From Neurospora tetrasperma FGSC 2508 (taxonomy: Eukaryota; Ascomycota; Sordariomycetes; Sordariales; Sordariaceae): a stretch of 64,000 nucleotides of DNA. Shown one piece after another: positions 1 through 12,600 of this stretch. A program made the position numbers and the translations under genes. The notes under the pieces are model-generated. The model was not told where the DNA came from, made no database searches, and saw nothing but the letters and a program-made list of their open reading frames with translations. The stretch lies in the NCBI RefSeq assembly GCF_000213175.1, contig NW_009799179.1, forward strand, positions 631,713-695,712, given 5' to 3'. Every line of letters begins with the position of its first letter. The stretch's first letter is position 1.

Positions 1-80
1 ATGAAAAAAAGTAAGAAAAAAAAAATTTAAGAAGAAAAAAAAAAGAAAAAAAAAAGAAGAAGAAGAAGAAGAAAAAGGCT
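1..80. repeat. A-rich / (GAA)n low-complexity tract
   Basis: Almost pure A/G on the plus strand, ending in a run of GAA triplets near 57-73. This is simple-sequence DNA at the window edge. No coding signal is visible. Confidence 0.85.
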
Positions 81-1670
81 GCACAACATCAAAAGCTGTA
101 CGACATCGAAAACATAATTAAAAAAGAAGGGAAGGGTTTCCAATGGTTCTAGTGTACTACGGTTCCGACTCCATAATGCTCAATGGCCCGAACGAACGAA
201 CGTCGAGTGTCTGGGGCGCCAACATGAACGCACGACATACTATGTAGTGTACTTGACCAGCAGGAGCAGGAACATGGCGATGACGACCTTTTTTCTTTTC
301 TTCCCTCAGCTGCTTCTCTGCTTGCTTGATTCCCTGCTTCCTTGCTTCTTAACAGATTGACAGATTAATCCGCATTCTTTGACAGTCACAGAAACACGGG
401 GAGGCAGGCGCATGCGATTCACTTGTCGACTCGGCATGGCAGCAGCAGCAACAGCAACGGCAAACAGGAATGAATGGACGCAGCGTTCGAGAATGTAATG
501 TAATGTAAATGCAAAACTGAGTGCAGAGTCAGGTAAGTAAGTACGCAGATATCTACGACGCACATATATGTACAAGAAAGCAACTTGAAGCATGGTAAAT
601 AAAGGTATGTACACGAGCGGGCGGCAGATATGTGCAGAGGGGAAGAATTGGATGGAAGCTAAGAAGATCATGATGAGTGATTGATGGACGACTTCATTTT
701 TAGCTTCCCCTTCACCTTCACATGTCCTACACTAGGTATGGACGGGGAAGCAAGAAACGTTTAGCTACTAAACGTCTGTCTGGTTTTGACCGTGGGATAC
801 CTATGATATTGTGCACTGCATTGTAATGGAGAGAGTTATCGTTGGTAAGGGTTGATTGCAGAAAAGGTAAAGTAGGAAATAGGAAAGGAGACGACAAAGA
901 AGGCTAAAAGAGAAAAAGAGAAAAAAGAATCATCTTGCCTCTCTCACCCTTCCTTATGACACTCACATTAAGTTAGCTAATTCATCATGTTTGACCCTCA
1001 AGCGACGTTGTCAGATTGTATCGCCGCTCGTCTTTTCCCCCAGAGTCTGTTGTTTAGTAAACTCAGCAGACTGCCCCGTTTCAAGGAGACGAGCGGGATA
1101 ATTGTGTTTATTTGGCGTGATGAAATTTGAGTTTGAGAGTTACGATCTCGAGATGGAGATGGACGCGAATAATGGAGATGGAGACACCTTGATGTTTGTT
1201 TCACAAAGGTGAACAAAGGTAGATGGTGGTTGAGTTCCCTTCTATTTCCTCCCTCTTCATCTTCGCATTAGCAGTTCCTGTAATGGAATTGAAATGGAGA
1301 GAGGTCTAGTGCTAAAGAAGTAGTAGACTAGGTAGCTAGCTAGCTACATACATAACTCAACCGATTTTCTTGCAACTTGCCCGCGAGTTGCTTTTCTGTC
1401 TCTGTGACTCTCTCTATTGCTCCGTGGCTGCGAGGTAAGGACTGATTGACCCTTCATGGGTACTTACTTGTTGAGTAAGCTGTGTTTTCAAAAGAGTGTG
1501 GTGTTTGTTTCCAAAAGCTTCATGTCATCCTTCAAACCTAGAGGTAAATTTCCGTTTCTTAAAGATATCCTTCCAAGGAAGATCTGTAAGTCCTGTCGAG
1601 ATGTACTCCCTCGTCCAGCGAGGAATGTCCTCTCCGAATAGAGCCAAGTTATAACTCAGCTTTACCGGCC
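81..1670. other. Intergenic, no gene seen
   Basis: The open frames here are short and none resembles a known protein. The one structural item is a perfect 16-bp palindrome made of TAGC repeats at 1332-1347 (GTAGCTAGCTAGCTAC). The segment lies 3' of the unrecognised gene that ends at 1671. Confidence 0.6.
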
Positions 1671-2646
1671 CTAGCGGGGCCCGTCTGTGACCGTAGATGC
1701 CGTATCTGGCACAAGCTCCTTGAGGTGGCTTTCCCAGTCAGGCCTGGGAGGAGCCACTACAGGCGTTTCTCGGATGCTGTTAAATAGCTTGTTAACTATC
1801 GTCATATCGTTCTCCCCTTTGTACAACGGCTTGTACACCTCCCTATTTGGATCCTTTTCTTCTTGATCTATCTGTCCTTCTGCATCTAAATGGGCTGTGT
1901 ACAAGGCTTGCACGTCGTCCCCCCGTCCGAAATTGAATCTTTCGACTTCGTAAAGCTGATGAGCGATCTTCAAGAGCAGTCGTTCGTACTGCTCCTTGAT
2001 ATCATCTTCGGTTCGTTTCTGGGGCGTTGTGATAAGTTAGATTCGGTCATCTTGCTCCAACAAAAGAAGGATAGGTAATGAGTGAACAAGACGTGTGCTA
2101 CTCACCTCGTCAGGAATGACTCTGCTGGGCCGACGCTGCTTGCCGTCATCACTTGACGAGTCCGAGCAGTTCTCGCTTGGCCGGTCCGGGTCATCCTTCC
2201 ATGACAAGCTCGTGAGATCAGGGACTGCGAACGGCGTCTTAGTTGACCAATTGGGATGCTCGGTGCCACTATGCACTAGGTAACGTCAAACAAAAACTGT
2301 TAGCGTCTCTCCTTTCTCTCCTTGAATTTGGCTAGGGCATTATTACATTGCGTAGTAGCATCGTAAAGCTTGTTTAACAATCTCAAAAGCTCCCTTTCTT
2401 GTCCATCCTGCGCTTCATGTCGTACAGTTGGCCGGCCGCCCCAAGTCTGTATGTCCTAGCCCACATCTCAAATCTATCCGACAAGCGTTTGCACTCTTCC
2501 CCTTCGTCTTTCCACTTAGGGTTTTCCATGTCGGTACTGCTTAAGGGATCATCGAAGAAGAAGTTGAGAAGAGAGAATCGAGTGCTAATTTGCCTGTAGA
2601 GCTTCTCAAGATCTGTTCTTATGCTCTGGTCCCTAGAGATCGACAT
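1671..2646 (-). CDS. Unrecognised small three-exon gene with an apparent frame change
   Basis: The model has exons 2646-2347, 2275-2106 and 2018-1671. The introns have plausible borders: GTAATA...CTAG with a GCTAAC branch site, and GTGAGT...CCCCAG. The first ATG at 2646 opens a helical segment rich in charged residues (RTDLEKLYRQISTRF, then EECKRLSDRFEMWARTY). Exon 2 is acidic and Ser-rich (SENCSDSSSDDGKQRR). Exon 3 begins KRTEDDIKEQYERLLLKIAHQLYEV (seen as two adjoining helical stretches) and ends at a TAG at 1671. The frame that reads well into exon 2 (ELLRLLNKLYDATTQ) is offset by one base from the frame opened at 2646. The shift falls near 2395-2405, in an A/G-run context, and the summed exon length of 818 is not a multiple of three. 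It could be a decayed gene, an unrecognised intron or a sequence error. I do not recognise the family. The amphipathic helical character is all I can state of function. Confidence 0.45.
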
Positions 2647-4516
2647 ATTGGATGTTGATTTGATGATGGTTGCTACTTCGAAAAGTTATATTTTGTTGGT
2701 CTAGGGTCCAGGAGCGCCGTGCTATGGTGCTTGGTGCTGCCGGCCATTTTTCCATTCTGTCGGTGATGATGGCAACATTTTATACTCGAATGTCTTGATT
2801 GTCCACTAGTATCTCTGTTAAGCTTCTCATACACCCAGAGAAGAGATATTACCAACCAAGCGCTGTTGACATTCATTGCTCCCAACATCTACCATCGATC
2901 AAGTTGGATCTCGCAATATCGTGGGCATCTTGTACAAGCCTCCTTGTGACGATGGAAAAGGTAGAAAAAGAGAATACTCTGCACGTGTCAGCGCTGTTGA
3001 GAGACTCTTGGGTTTGGAGTTGGATCAAAATTTCCAACAGACACTCATCTTCCTTTCACTTGTCGCCAACATCACCTATCTCAAAAGCGGGTTCTAGCCG
3101 CGAGTCTGGTGCACCTAAGTAGAAAAAAGTTGGCAGTTGCGAGTTGGCAACGAGCAGTTTTCTGCCACCCACATCACGTACATCTCCCAGAGCAATTCCC
3201 AAAGAGAAGTATGCTCCCAACCAGCTGGACATTGAGTAGACATCCTTCAACCAAATTAACGCAGAGATCAATTGTCCCCGTAACAGATGGAATAGAATCA
3301 CCTGCAATGATTTTCTTTCTTTCAGTAACGGTAACCAGGGTCAAGATCGGTTAGTCTCCCCAAAACGTCAAAGTGTTCGACTTCACAGCCGTGTGCCGTT
3401 GGTGGCGTTCACCATTGTGACTTGTGGCTAGAGTTGGCGGCTCAAGAGCAGCAGGGATCCAACCACCCGCCCCTATAACGGAAGCGTCTATAAAGGATGA
3501 GCGGTGTTGTAGTGGCCAAACACGGGAAATAGGCGATAGCGCGGGTACATGTTCCGCCCGACTGGCCCCCCCTTTGGAAAATTTGCAGTATAAGCGCCTG
3601 GAAAATTGGTGATGAAGAGGCTCAAAGCATCAGATCGAATGTGTCTTTGGAAAAGGAACCAGGAAAGCTGGCTGTGAGCAGATGTATATCCCGAGAGTCC
3701 AAGGTCATGCTGGAGGAATATATTGCCTTGACTTGAATGACATCGATGGATCAAGCCCCCCCCCCCCCCCACCACCATTTTTGTTGGGCATTTTATCAGA
3801 CAAGACATTTGCTCCTTCCCTGCCCAAATTTTGTGAGGCCAACTCCAGAAGGAAGACAAGGAGGTTGCTCATACCGGCATTGACAGTCTGTTTTGATGGG
3901 GAAAGAACCACTGACGGGTAAGCTGAAGGACCTGATACAACTCATTTGCCAGTGAGTAAACAGATCTCAGGAAAAGAATGAACAAGACCATAAATCGCGT
4001 CACTCTAGCCCATCCCGTGTGTGCTTGAGTCAGCGCTTTCCTGATGAAGTGAACTTTTGATCAATGAACGCGTGACCTTCCAGGCTGTTTTGTATCAACG
4101 GCGCTTATGACCCGTGGAGATGAAGATACGGTATTTCGTTCCGTTTGGGATCAGTAGGTCGGATATGTTTTTCGTTTGACTAAACTTCAGTTCATCTACA
4201 TCCCTTGATCGACTTGTCAACCAACGGTTTAAAAGGTTTTCAAATGCGAACATGATTGTTGGCGATCAGGGTTTTCTTTGCCTAAGGGTGCGACTCGCCT
4301 CCGAGATAGCTTGCCAACTCCACCGTTGGCCATAAGCCACACCGGACGCTGTCGATTTTAGCGCACGAGCAATATGTCGGATGTCCCTGTATCGAACTCG
4401 AGGAATCACGAGGGATTGACTTGGAATTTGTTGGTGAACAGAGCTTGACTTCACGATCAGGTGGATGCCTCGATGTGTGCCTCTGCCCACCACCTATGTT
4501 TTAGAAGGTCCAACAT
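2647..4516. other. Intergenic, no gene seen; poly-C run
   Basis: The open frames are short, overlap on both strands and show no recognisable domain. A run of 15 C residues at 3756-3770, followed by CCA triplets, is the only distinct simple repeat. Confidence 0.5.
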
Positions 4517-4792
4517 CTACTTCGTCATCGAACGGGTCGTTGGATATGAAAGAGATTTTGGTGATGGTGGGAGAGCCTGTGGTTGACTGAAAGGATCATG
4601 GGGCAAAGCATCAGATGCGTTTTGGAGCAAGGTTTCCGAAGTTAACTGGCAGTGAATCCTCTCCCCCAACGGCGAGCTTGGTATCTCACGAATCGCATGT
4701 TCTTCTTTCATATATTGAAATAACCTCGCAACAGCTTCAACGTCTTCTCCTTGCTCTTGGCACCGCATCAGGACCTGTCTCTTGTCAGATTC
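4517..4792 (-). CDS. Possible terminal exon of an unrecognised gene
   Basis: A TTTTATTCCAG acceptor just above 4792 opens a phase-0 frame starting ESDKRQVLMRCQEQGEDVEAV and closing with a stop at 4517. The frame is charged and helical in its first half and Pro/Ser-rich in its second. Upstream on the same strand, another open frame of about 90 codons (4768-5040) has no ATG and reads LSWQEILSDALAGT, then a hydrophobic KSLIVLTVIANVEL. The two could be exons of one gene, but I could not fix a donor that joins them convincingly. No family is recognised. It may be chance open frame. Confidence 0.22.
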   Translation of the reverse strand, partial: ESDKRQVLMRCQEQGEDVEAVARLFQYMKEEHAIREIPSSPLGERIHCQLTSETLLQNASDALPHDPFSQPQALPPSPKSLSYPTTRSMTK

Positions 4793-5171
4793 CTGGAATA
4801 AAAGATGAGCCTAATACCCTGGGGATCCTGCAACGTCTTCACGGGCTCGAAATTGGCTGGATATGTGTCTTGTACCATTCTGATAATGCATCGAAATAGG
4901 GGATGTCGCCATGGACTCCGTAGCTCGACATTGGCAATGACCGTCAGTACAATAAGGGACTTCCCTTGTGGTTCATCACACGAAATGGTACCCGCCAAAG
5001 CATCCGACAGGATCTCCTGCCAGGAGAGTTGTTTGTGCACAAGAACATGGGCGTTCCGCGCAGCAGAGTAGCACGCAGGTCGACGGGATGAACCTGTTTA
5101 GAGAAGCAGTCGAGGATCATAAAGTTTTGCGTTTTCATTTTCATCTTGGTTTTCTTAGGTAGGAGTATCAC

Positions 5172-5979
5172 TGAGAGGATCAGACTTATGGGATAGAATT
5201 TAAGGCATCAACCAGAAAGGGAAGTGGTGAGACTAAAGCGTAGAATATACTCATTGTAAAATACTGTCAGACCCTCGTTAGGAAAGATGACAAACGACTT
5301 GCGAGCGAGTCGTGAAAATCGGTCGAGTTTGCACTTGTTTAGGGCTTTTCACCGCCCTTATTAGGTTGGGGTTTGGTGCTCAATTGAATGTTTCATGAGT
5401 TCCGCATGTCAACGTGATGAGGGCTAGAATACACCCAAAAAGGAAGGATTACCCGGCGCCGTGTAAGGACACGGAGCCGGAGCCGGAGCATGACCGGAAT
5501 GGATAGGTATGTAACCGGAGGTCGTCGTCGGGGTTGGTGGACGGAGCGGACGGACCGAGTGGGGGTATTCCAAATATTACATAGTACCTACGCCAAGTGG
5601 GATCAGTGGGTGCCTCTGGAGCAGGGGCGGGGATCCAGCCACTGACCGACCATCAAGATTGAGTGGATTTGAGCAAGTTTATGCAGGTCTCCCATGCTAG
5701 CGCCGCCAAATGTACAGGTACTTGCCATAGCCGCAGCACTATCCGATTGCTTCCTTGTGAACAATGAGCGCTGGCGATCTCGAGATGCCCATTACGATTA
5801 CTGGTGATCATCTCTAGGGACTTGTCATCCTGTTGATCGTGACGATTCCTACGCCCCGTCCATGCTCCCAAAAACAAAAGAAAAATAAAACATACAACCG
5901 TACACCAATAAAATGCTGATCAAAACCTAAACTCCCATGCCCAGAAAATCCCAGATTTTGTACCCACAGGCCATGCATG
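5172..5979. other. Intergenic, no gene seen
   Basis: This stretch lies between the doubtful exon and the 3' end of the copper transporter gene. It has a short GGAGCC-type repeat patch near 5476-5492 and nothing else I can support. Its right part probably includes the transporter 3' UTR. Confidence 0.5.
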
Positions 5980-6604
5980 CTAGTGACCGAAGTATGTCGC
6001 ATAGCGGCCGCAAATAAGACTGCCGATGAATACTCCGCCGAGCACCGAGATGAAGTATCCGACATTCATGGTCATGACCGCCAACATACTAGACACGCCA
6101 TATCAGTAAAGTGTAAGACGTGGAGGATTTGACCAAAACTCACAGAAGATATCCGACACCCGCAATGACCGTATCAAGCACCGCACGGATTGGATCCACG
6201 CTTAACCTGAACGGGCGCCCTTCCGCTCCATGCTTCTGAACGACCATGACGTTCTCCTCGACGCCGCTGCTGCTCAGCACCATGGGCTTCGCCAGTGAAT
6301 CATTGCTAACCCTTTCGGCCAGCGTTCCTCGTCCGGCAACAACGACGTAGCGGCGCTTCATCTCGGCATCGATCCATCTGTACTCCAGCCAGTTGCGTAG
6401 GGCTAATAGACCTCGGAGGATGGCGGAGAAGACGATGAGGAAGATGCACGTGCCTGCGTAGGCACCGGTTGAATGGGGCGTCCATGCTGCCGAGAAAAGG
6501 GATGTGGTCATCGAGTTCTGGAAGACAGCCATCATGTTGTGTCCGCTGGCGCCGGAACTCGTGCCGGAGCCCATGTCCATGCCCATATCCATATCCATAT
6601 CCAT
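5980..6604 (-). CDS. Ctr-family copper transporter
   Basis: Two exons, 6604-6144 and 6088-5980, are joined across a 55-bp intron (GTGAGT...TCTAG). They give a 189-residue protein, usual for fungal Ctr proteins. The first 12 residues are a Met/Asp-rich copper-binding tail (MDMDMDMGMDMG). The first membrane helix is about residues 48-68. A charged loop runs to about 140. Two close helices follow, with the family M-x3-M (MLAVM, 155-159) in the second and G-x3-G (G172, G176) in the third. In this family trimers pass Cu(I) through a pore lined by the M-x3-M methionines, at the plasma or vacuolar membrane. The open frame runs upstream to 6778, but no ATG lies there, so 6604 is the first possible ATG start. 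The intron cuts just before MLAVM. I cannot say which Neurospora copper transporter this is. Confidence 0.9.
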
Positions 6605-9600
6605 ATCGTGTGAGTGGCTGATGTTGGTGAGTTTAGATATTGACGTCTTTTGTCGTCGTCGTTGAAATGGTGTTCGGCACAACCGGCGGTGGGGATTTTG
6701 CAGTGGGAAGACGAGTGTGAGACAGCTCTGATTCTTGTCTGGCTTCGATCGCGTCTTTCCCTGGTTGGAGTAAAACAATTGAACGAGTTACGAAAAGGAG
6801 AAGAAGAGGCTGCTCAGAGTTCGAAAGACTGGAGCAGTCGCCCCTTTTGCACGATTTGAGACTTCGTGCTTCATCCGGATTTGTGTCAGAGAAACATGCT
6901 CACCTTGAGCGGCACGTTGGAGGAGTGGAAGTGGAGTGTAACCCTGCCACGGCTTGGTCGCTTCCATGTCTTTGCAGTTTCTGTACTAGCAGATATACAC
7001 CCAGCATCCCGGGTAAATCAGTTAGTGGCTGCTAGCAAGGACTACCTGAGTACTCAAAGCCAAGAAAAAGCGGAATCCGCCGCAAAGGTACAGGTACTCG
7101 ATGGAGAGTAAATCCCGAACACTTGTACGCACAGGCCGGCCCATTGATTTGAGTTGCTCTTTCTGTGCCTGTTTGAGGTGCATCTGCGTGTTATCCGTGA
7201 CATCAAACATCCGACTTCTGCTTGACAACAAATCCAGCACTCTTTGGCCATTATAGATCGAATTCTTCCCGAAAGACCAGCTACAGTACCGCAAAGTACA
7301 GCAGTACGATCTGTACCGATACCTTCCTTTGTACTCACTGCTCAAAGAGAGTTGACGAGGGAGAGAAAATGCGATCGCGTCACTCGGACCAGAATCTCAA
7401 AAAGGGAAGGAACGAAGAAACGAACGAAGGAAAGAAAGATGGAGTTGGTGGATCAAAGAGTCAATTATTCAGGGAAAGGCACCATGAATGATAGTCACGG
7501 AGGGCAAATTTTTACGGGCGGGGTGACGACATCTTCCCATTCTTATGGCTCGACCACTTCTCGGAAGAGGTAGTTTGCTTCCATCAACCAACCTTCAACA
7601 TCACGGCCGCCAATCCATGCCGCCCCAGTTCCTCCACGTCGACCCAAATGACAACACGCCCGAAACGATGCGCCCAAACTGTGCCCTTCCGACTGCTCGC
7701 CATGTCAAAACATTGGAATCTTCACGTACTTGGTCGTCTTTCGGGCTTGCAACCGCTGCAGGTACCGCACCGTGGGGCGTTCCAGCAAAAGTGCCATGAT
7801 GCTCTTGCATTTACCCTTTGGGGGTCTGATCTGTCCCGCTCCCATTACATACTCCCTGCGACACGCGCTTGTCGAGCTGGTGATCTGCACTCTTCAACCC
7901 TTCTCTGGCAAGGTCGCCCGAATGGTCGCCGACTACCTAGCCTAACAACTACATATGTATGTAGTATGTACAAGGCAACATTAGGCAAATTAGCCCTTCG
8001 ATATCGGTGCGTACCTAGTACTATGGATATGACTATCACATCGCTGACGACCAGTTGGCAGGAGATACGGGACTAGACGTGGCAAGGTCAGACAATTGAA
8101 ATGCGACCGCCAATGCATTAAAGCCAACCTGACGTCCCACTGGGACGGATCATAGCCGCGAGACGCCAGCAACAGAGTCTAATTCAACGTCAGGCAAACC
8201 CAGCCTCCGCAACCGCCCGTGTTGAGCTAGCGACATCCCGACGGGACCTCCTTCGTACTCTCTCGCCCCTGCTCTCCTTGTTGTCCAGCCGAACAGCATT
8301 GACACTCACACCAAAGTTGAAGATCCTTACACTGACCCTCCGTTAAGATACCACAGCCGGCTGCCGTTGCACAGCTTAGCTGGCCAGAGCTTCTCCAGGA
8401 CATCCGGCCTCCATGTGTTACCTTTGCTACCGACATCACCACTGCCAGCGAATCTTATTTCCTCTCGATGCAGCCAGCCGAGATCCATCACAACTGCGCG
8501 CTCACATCGTGCTTGGTCATGGCTTACTAGGCTGCTGCTCTCCCTGTTCAAGACGCGGGGCTCCGGGAGCAATGGCCAAACCTGTAGCACTCATCAGAGC
8601 CAAATCCTGGGACAAAGTTTCTCGGAGATATTGCATTTCCGCTCGCCGGGGAGCCAAAGCCAGGCCAGCCTGTGCGACCATTCACAACTTCGTTAGTCAT
8701 CAAACCGCACTTCATACTTGAGTCCGATGTCAGAGTTGCGGGCTTTCACTCCAGCTACAGAACTTGGGCAAGTGCTTTTTCCTTGCGTCTTGCCGTTCAC
8801 AAAATGCGCACATCTCCAATGAATGATCTCTTATCTTGATCACCGACCAACGGACGTGGTATCAGCAAACCTATGGGAGTGTCTTCGAGACATCGGCATA
8901 AACAAGCCACAATAACGGGAGGGCGTTATGCGGCGGTTATAAACACTCAGATTTGGATATGCTCTTGTCAAAGCCACAGCATGGGGAGAACCGCTAAGTC
9001 GCCTATGGCCCCGCCATGTCAGGAAGCCACCCACCATATCCAGATGAGCTTGCGCGCCGAAGACGGCGGCTGGTCGAGAAAGGTTGGCAAATGGAAGAGG
9101 AAGGCCCAAAGGCGGGCGATGAACGAAAGAATGGGGGGTTGCATCACATCTACTCTCACCGAAACTCGCTCGCAAACGGACACAAGTCCGTCCAAGGCAC
9201 CGTTAGCTGTCCTCGTCTCCTGCTCCGGATAGCCTTGGTAAGACATGACAACCATAATCACGACATTTCCTGCTTACCATACCCCCACATACCACGCATA
9301 TTCGAGATGGGACGTTAGCATCTCACTTCATTCATCCCGAAGGCCCATGGGGGGACATTCAGTTTGCATTGGCAGCATGGAGGCTTCACAAATCTGCAAG
9401 CCCGCCGTTTCAACAATCTTCAGCGGCGGTTAGATGGCTGGTCGGCCTCCTCAGCCCATCTGCAAGCCCTCATTGCGTAAAATAAGCAGTCATGGATGCA
9501 CTGAGCCTTCGTGCCAATGGTTTTGGCTCTTTTTCCACACTCGAAGGGCAATACTTGGGATCGGACGCAAGTCCAGTCATCGGACGATATATCTTCTCCT

Positions 9601-12600
9601 TCGGGTAGCGGCCTTCACATGAACACAGGGGCATGTCGAGGGCCGAAGCGAAAATCAGACATGCGAACTCGAGACGCTCGAGAGCGGCGGAAGTGACTAC
9701 AAAGAGGGGAAGGGGAGCAAATTGTCGCAATGTGCGACCTCTAGACACGCCGTGCGAAGGAGGTTGACGAACGAGCTGCCATGTGCATTGGTCAGCCTAA
9801 TCACCAATAGGCCTGCTGACGGGGGTGTGAGAGTAGCAGCTTCCATCAAGTGGTGGTGACGGAGAGAAGAAGATCGATTTATTGCATTCACCCCGTTGTG
9901 GACTTTCTGAATTCTTTTGGGCCATGAAACGATGGCCGTGGCCACCCGCGTGCCTCACCTGAACATTGACAATGACCCGCCGGACACCCACACTTTTGTC
10001 GATGTTTGGACTGAGAACGGCTGCTATCACTTCCTGTTCTGGGCGGGCTGAAATGCAAGTCGCAGAGCGCCACGGCTTGCCGCCCTCCACCGCGAACCAA
10101 ATTCCTGAACCCTGCTGACGGGCATTGCTGCCCCGGGCCAAGCCATGACCTTTCATCCCCTCTATTTGGATTCTGCTTGCTACTGGCCAAGTACTGCGAG
10201 CGGTTCGGAGTCCTCCCCAACAGCCTGCATTTCCACCGTGGGGAGAAGGACTGTAGGTGTCGGAACTTCTGTCCGTCATATCAAGACATACCGTGCTCTT
10301 GTATGGCAAGAGTCTTTCCAAAACCATCTAACCGAGGGTTGTTGGGTGACACAATCTTGGTGCCATCATAAGCTGTCTTCCTTTTCTTTTGGCGATTTCG
10401 TACACACCCCATACCGGGAGTGGCCTCAGCCGATCAATAAACGGGACAACTTCCCTGCTTCGTGCTCACCTCCCGTCGTCTTGGTGCAATATCGTGGAGT
10501 GTCGCTGAGCCTCAGGGATCACAAATCCATTGATTCGCTTCAGCCGCAGTGTTAGCATTGACCCTTCGAGTTCTGACGAGTGTCTTGTCCGACAGTGTGA
10601 TTACCTGAGGTAGTCATCAAGACGTGCAGAAGCTGGGCCTGTCTGCCATAAGATCACACCGGCATTCGAAGAGGTTACACTAACAGGGAAACAACTGTCA
10701 AGAACTTGACTGGAGCCTTGTCAAGGCTGACTAACTTACCTCGTGTGATCGTGGTTAGGCGCTGCTGTATGTCTGCTATGGACGGACGAAACCCCCATTC
10801 CATAACAGAACTCAACGTATGCAAGTACGCAACCAATTTTGAGTTTCTATTGATTTCTGCAGGGATCATGAATGGGTGTTTGTTGATGCGTCATGTACTT
10901 CTGCGCATACACAGTACCTACGACGGGATATCTCCATGACCATTCACAACGTTCCGACAATTGGTCCTTCTAGCCCGTTCAAGCGTCACCGGGTCTTCAA
11001 ACCGCGGGGAGGTCATCTTCCTGCAGCATCTTTGTGGGGGATGGATGGTAAGAAGATTTGGCCAAGGTGCGAAAATGAGGAGACTGATTGGTCTTACCCC
11101 CTCGGACTGCCAGCTTCACTTCCCCTTGTTCAGATCAGCCCATCCATGTCACCTTGCGACTGGTTTGGTAAGGATAGCTATAGCCTGAGCTAATCCCTTG
11201 CTCTTAACTTCAAGGCATAGAAGCTTTGATTACAAAATTCACATATCCCAAGTGAATATCTCTATCTATCCATTGTTTTCGTCGTGTAGGGATGCTACTT
11301 AATTGCTTATCGGGCAGCGAAGACAAAGTAGCATGAGCTTGGGATGTGGAAATCCACAGGACTGGTCGCTCTCCTTTCCTGTTGTTAGATTCCCAATAGG
11401 TCAAGGAAACAATCTTGGGTGGGTGGTACAAAAATCGAGATGCTCGGTCTTTAGCACTCGGCTATCGACTGTGGAACTAGACTGCGTTCGGAACCGGCGG
11501 TCTAGTGATCTTTGGAGATACTCCAGACATAGACACTGACCGGTTGTGAGTCTCCGTGTTTGGTAAATATGTGATAGGGCTTCTTAGAATGAACGGCTCT
11601 GAGCATAGATCACCGGATCGAGGATGTACTCAAGAAGAAGTCCGAGACACTACCACAGAACGGTCACCATAAAGTCACAATGTATCGCTCTTGATGATGT
11701 CCGAATTCTCGATCCTCTATTGTCACTTCTCTCTTGTTCTCCACTGTTCCTCTATCTAGTGATGGTGATGGTGTTATATCACCATGTCGTCTCACCATGA
11801 AGTAGGGGTAGGGCAGCCTCTTCGTTCTGGACCAAGGCTAGAGCGAAACACTTCCCGGCTACAACGTCGGAGAAACTCGGGCACATCTTTATAAGCTCAA
11901 TCCCGTGTATTGCGTGGAACTTGCACTTTGCGACTATACTTCTCGTCTCAACCGTTTGTCCAGCATTTTTCATTAGGCTGAGACCTAAAAGGATATGAAT
12001 GTCCAGAACATAATACCGAGAAGCTCACAGAACTTGATATGTCCCCAACACATGTATGAAACACTCGCCTAGTAACAGTCAAAAGGCGAAAGGGCAACAA
12101 AAGCTACATACAACCGCCAAAGACCCCGTTTGGCGTGACGAACGCAAGGGAATTGAGAGAAGGATAGGTACCTATGTGTGTGGCGGACACGCTGCTAACG
12201 GACGATGGGTCTAGATTTAATGGATGCATAACTGCAGTCAGGTAGCTGTTCCCACCACTACATAGGTAGCTAGCTGTTGTTCATATGTTGGTCTAACGTT
12301 TCATTGCTCTTTCCTCCGTCGTTCAGCTTTGCTCCGGAAGACTACCTATGTTTGGTTTGAGGGAAAATCATTTAGAGTGCAGCTAGCTTCGTACTTGTAC
12401 CATTCAAGGGTGACGGACGAAGTCTTTGGTAATTGATAATAAAAGTTCTTTTTTTGCGAGGAGTTCGTTGGTTTGTAGACTGTGTATGTTGGAACGATGA
12501 TAGAAACGGTCTGTCGGATGGTGTAAGTAGAAGCGGCAAGTGGAAGCGGCAAGTGGTAAGTGGTAAGTGGTAAATGGTAGAGGTAAGTGGCTAGCTGAAC

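Noticed and set aside
6605-6778. N-terminal extension of the copper transporter
   Set aside because: The open frame begins with TTG, and no ATG lies before 6604. The extension is basic and unlike Ctr proteins.
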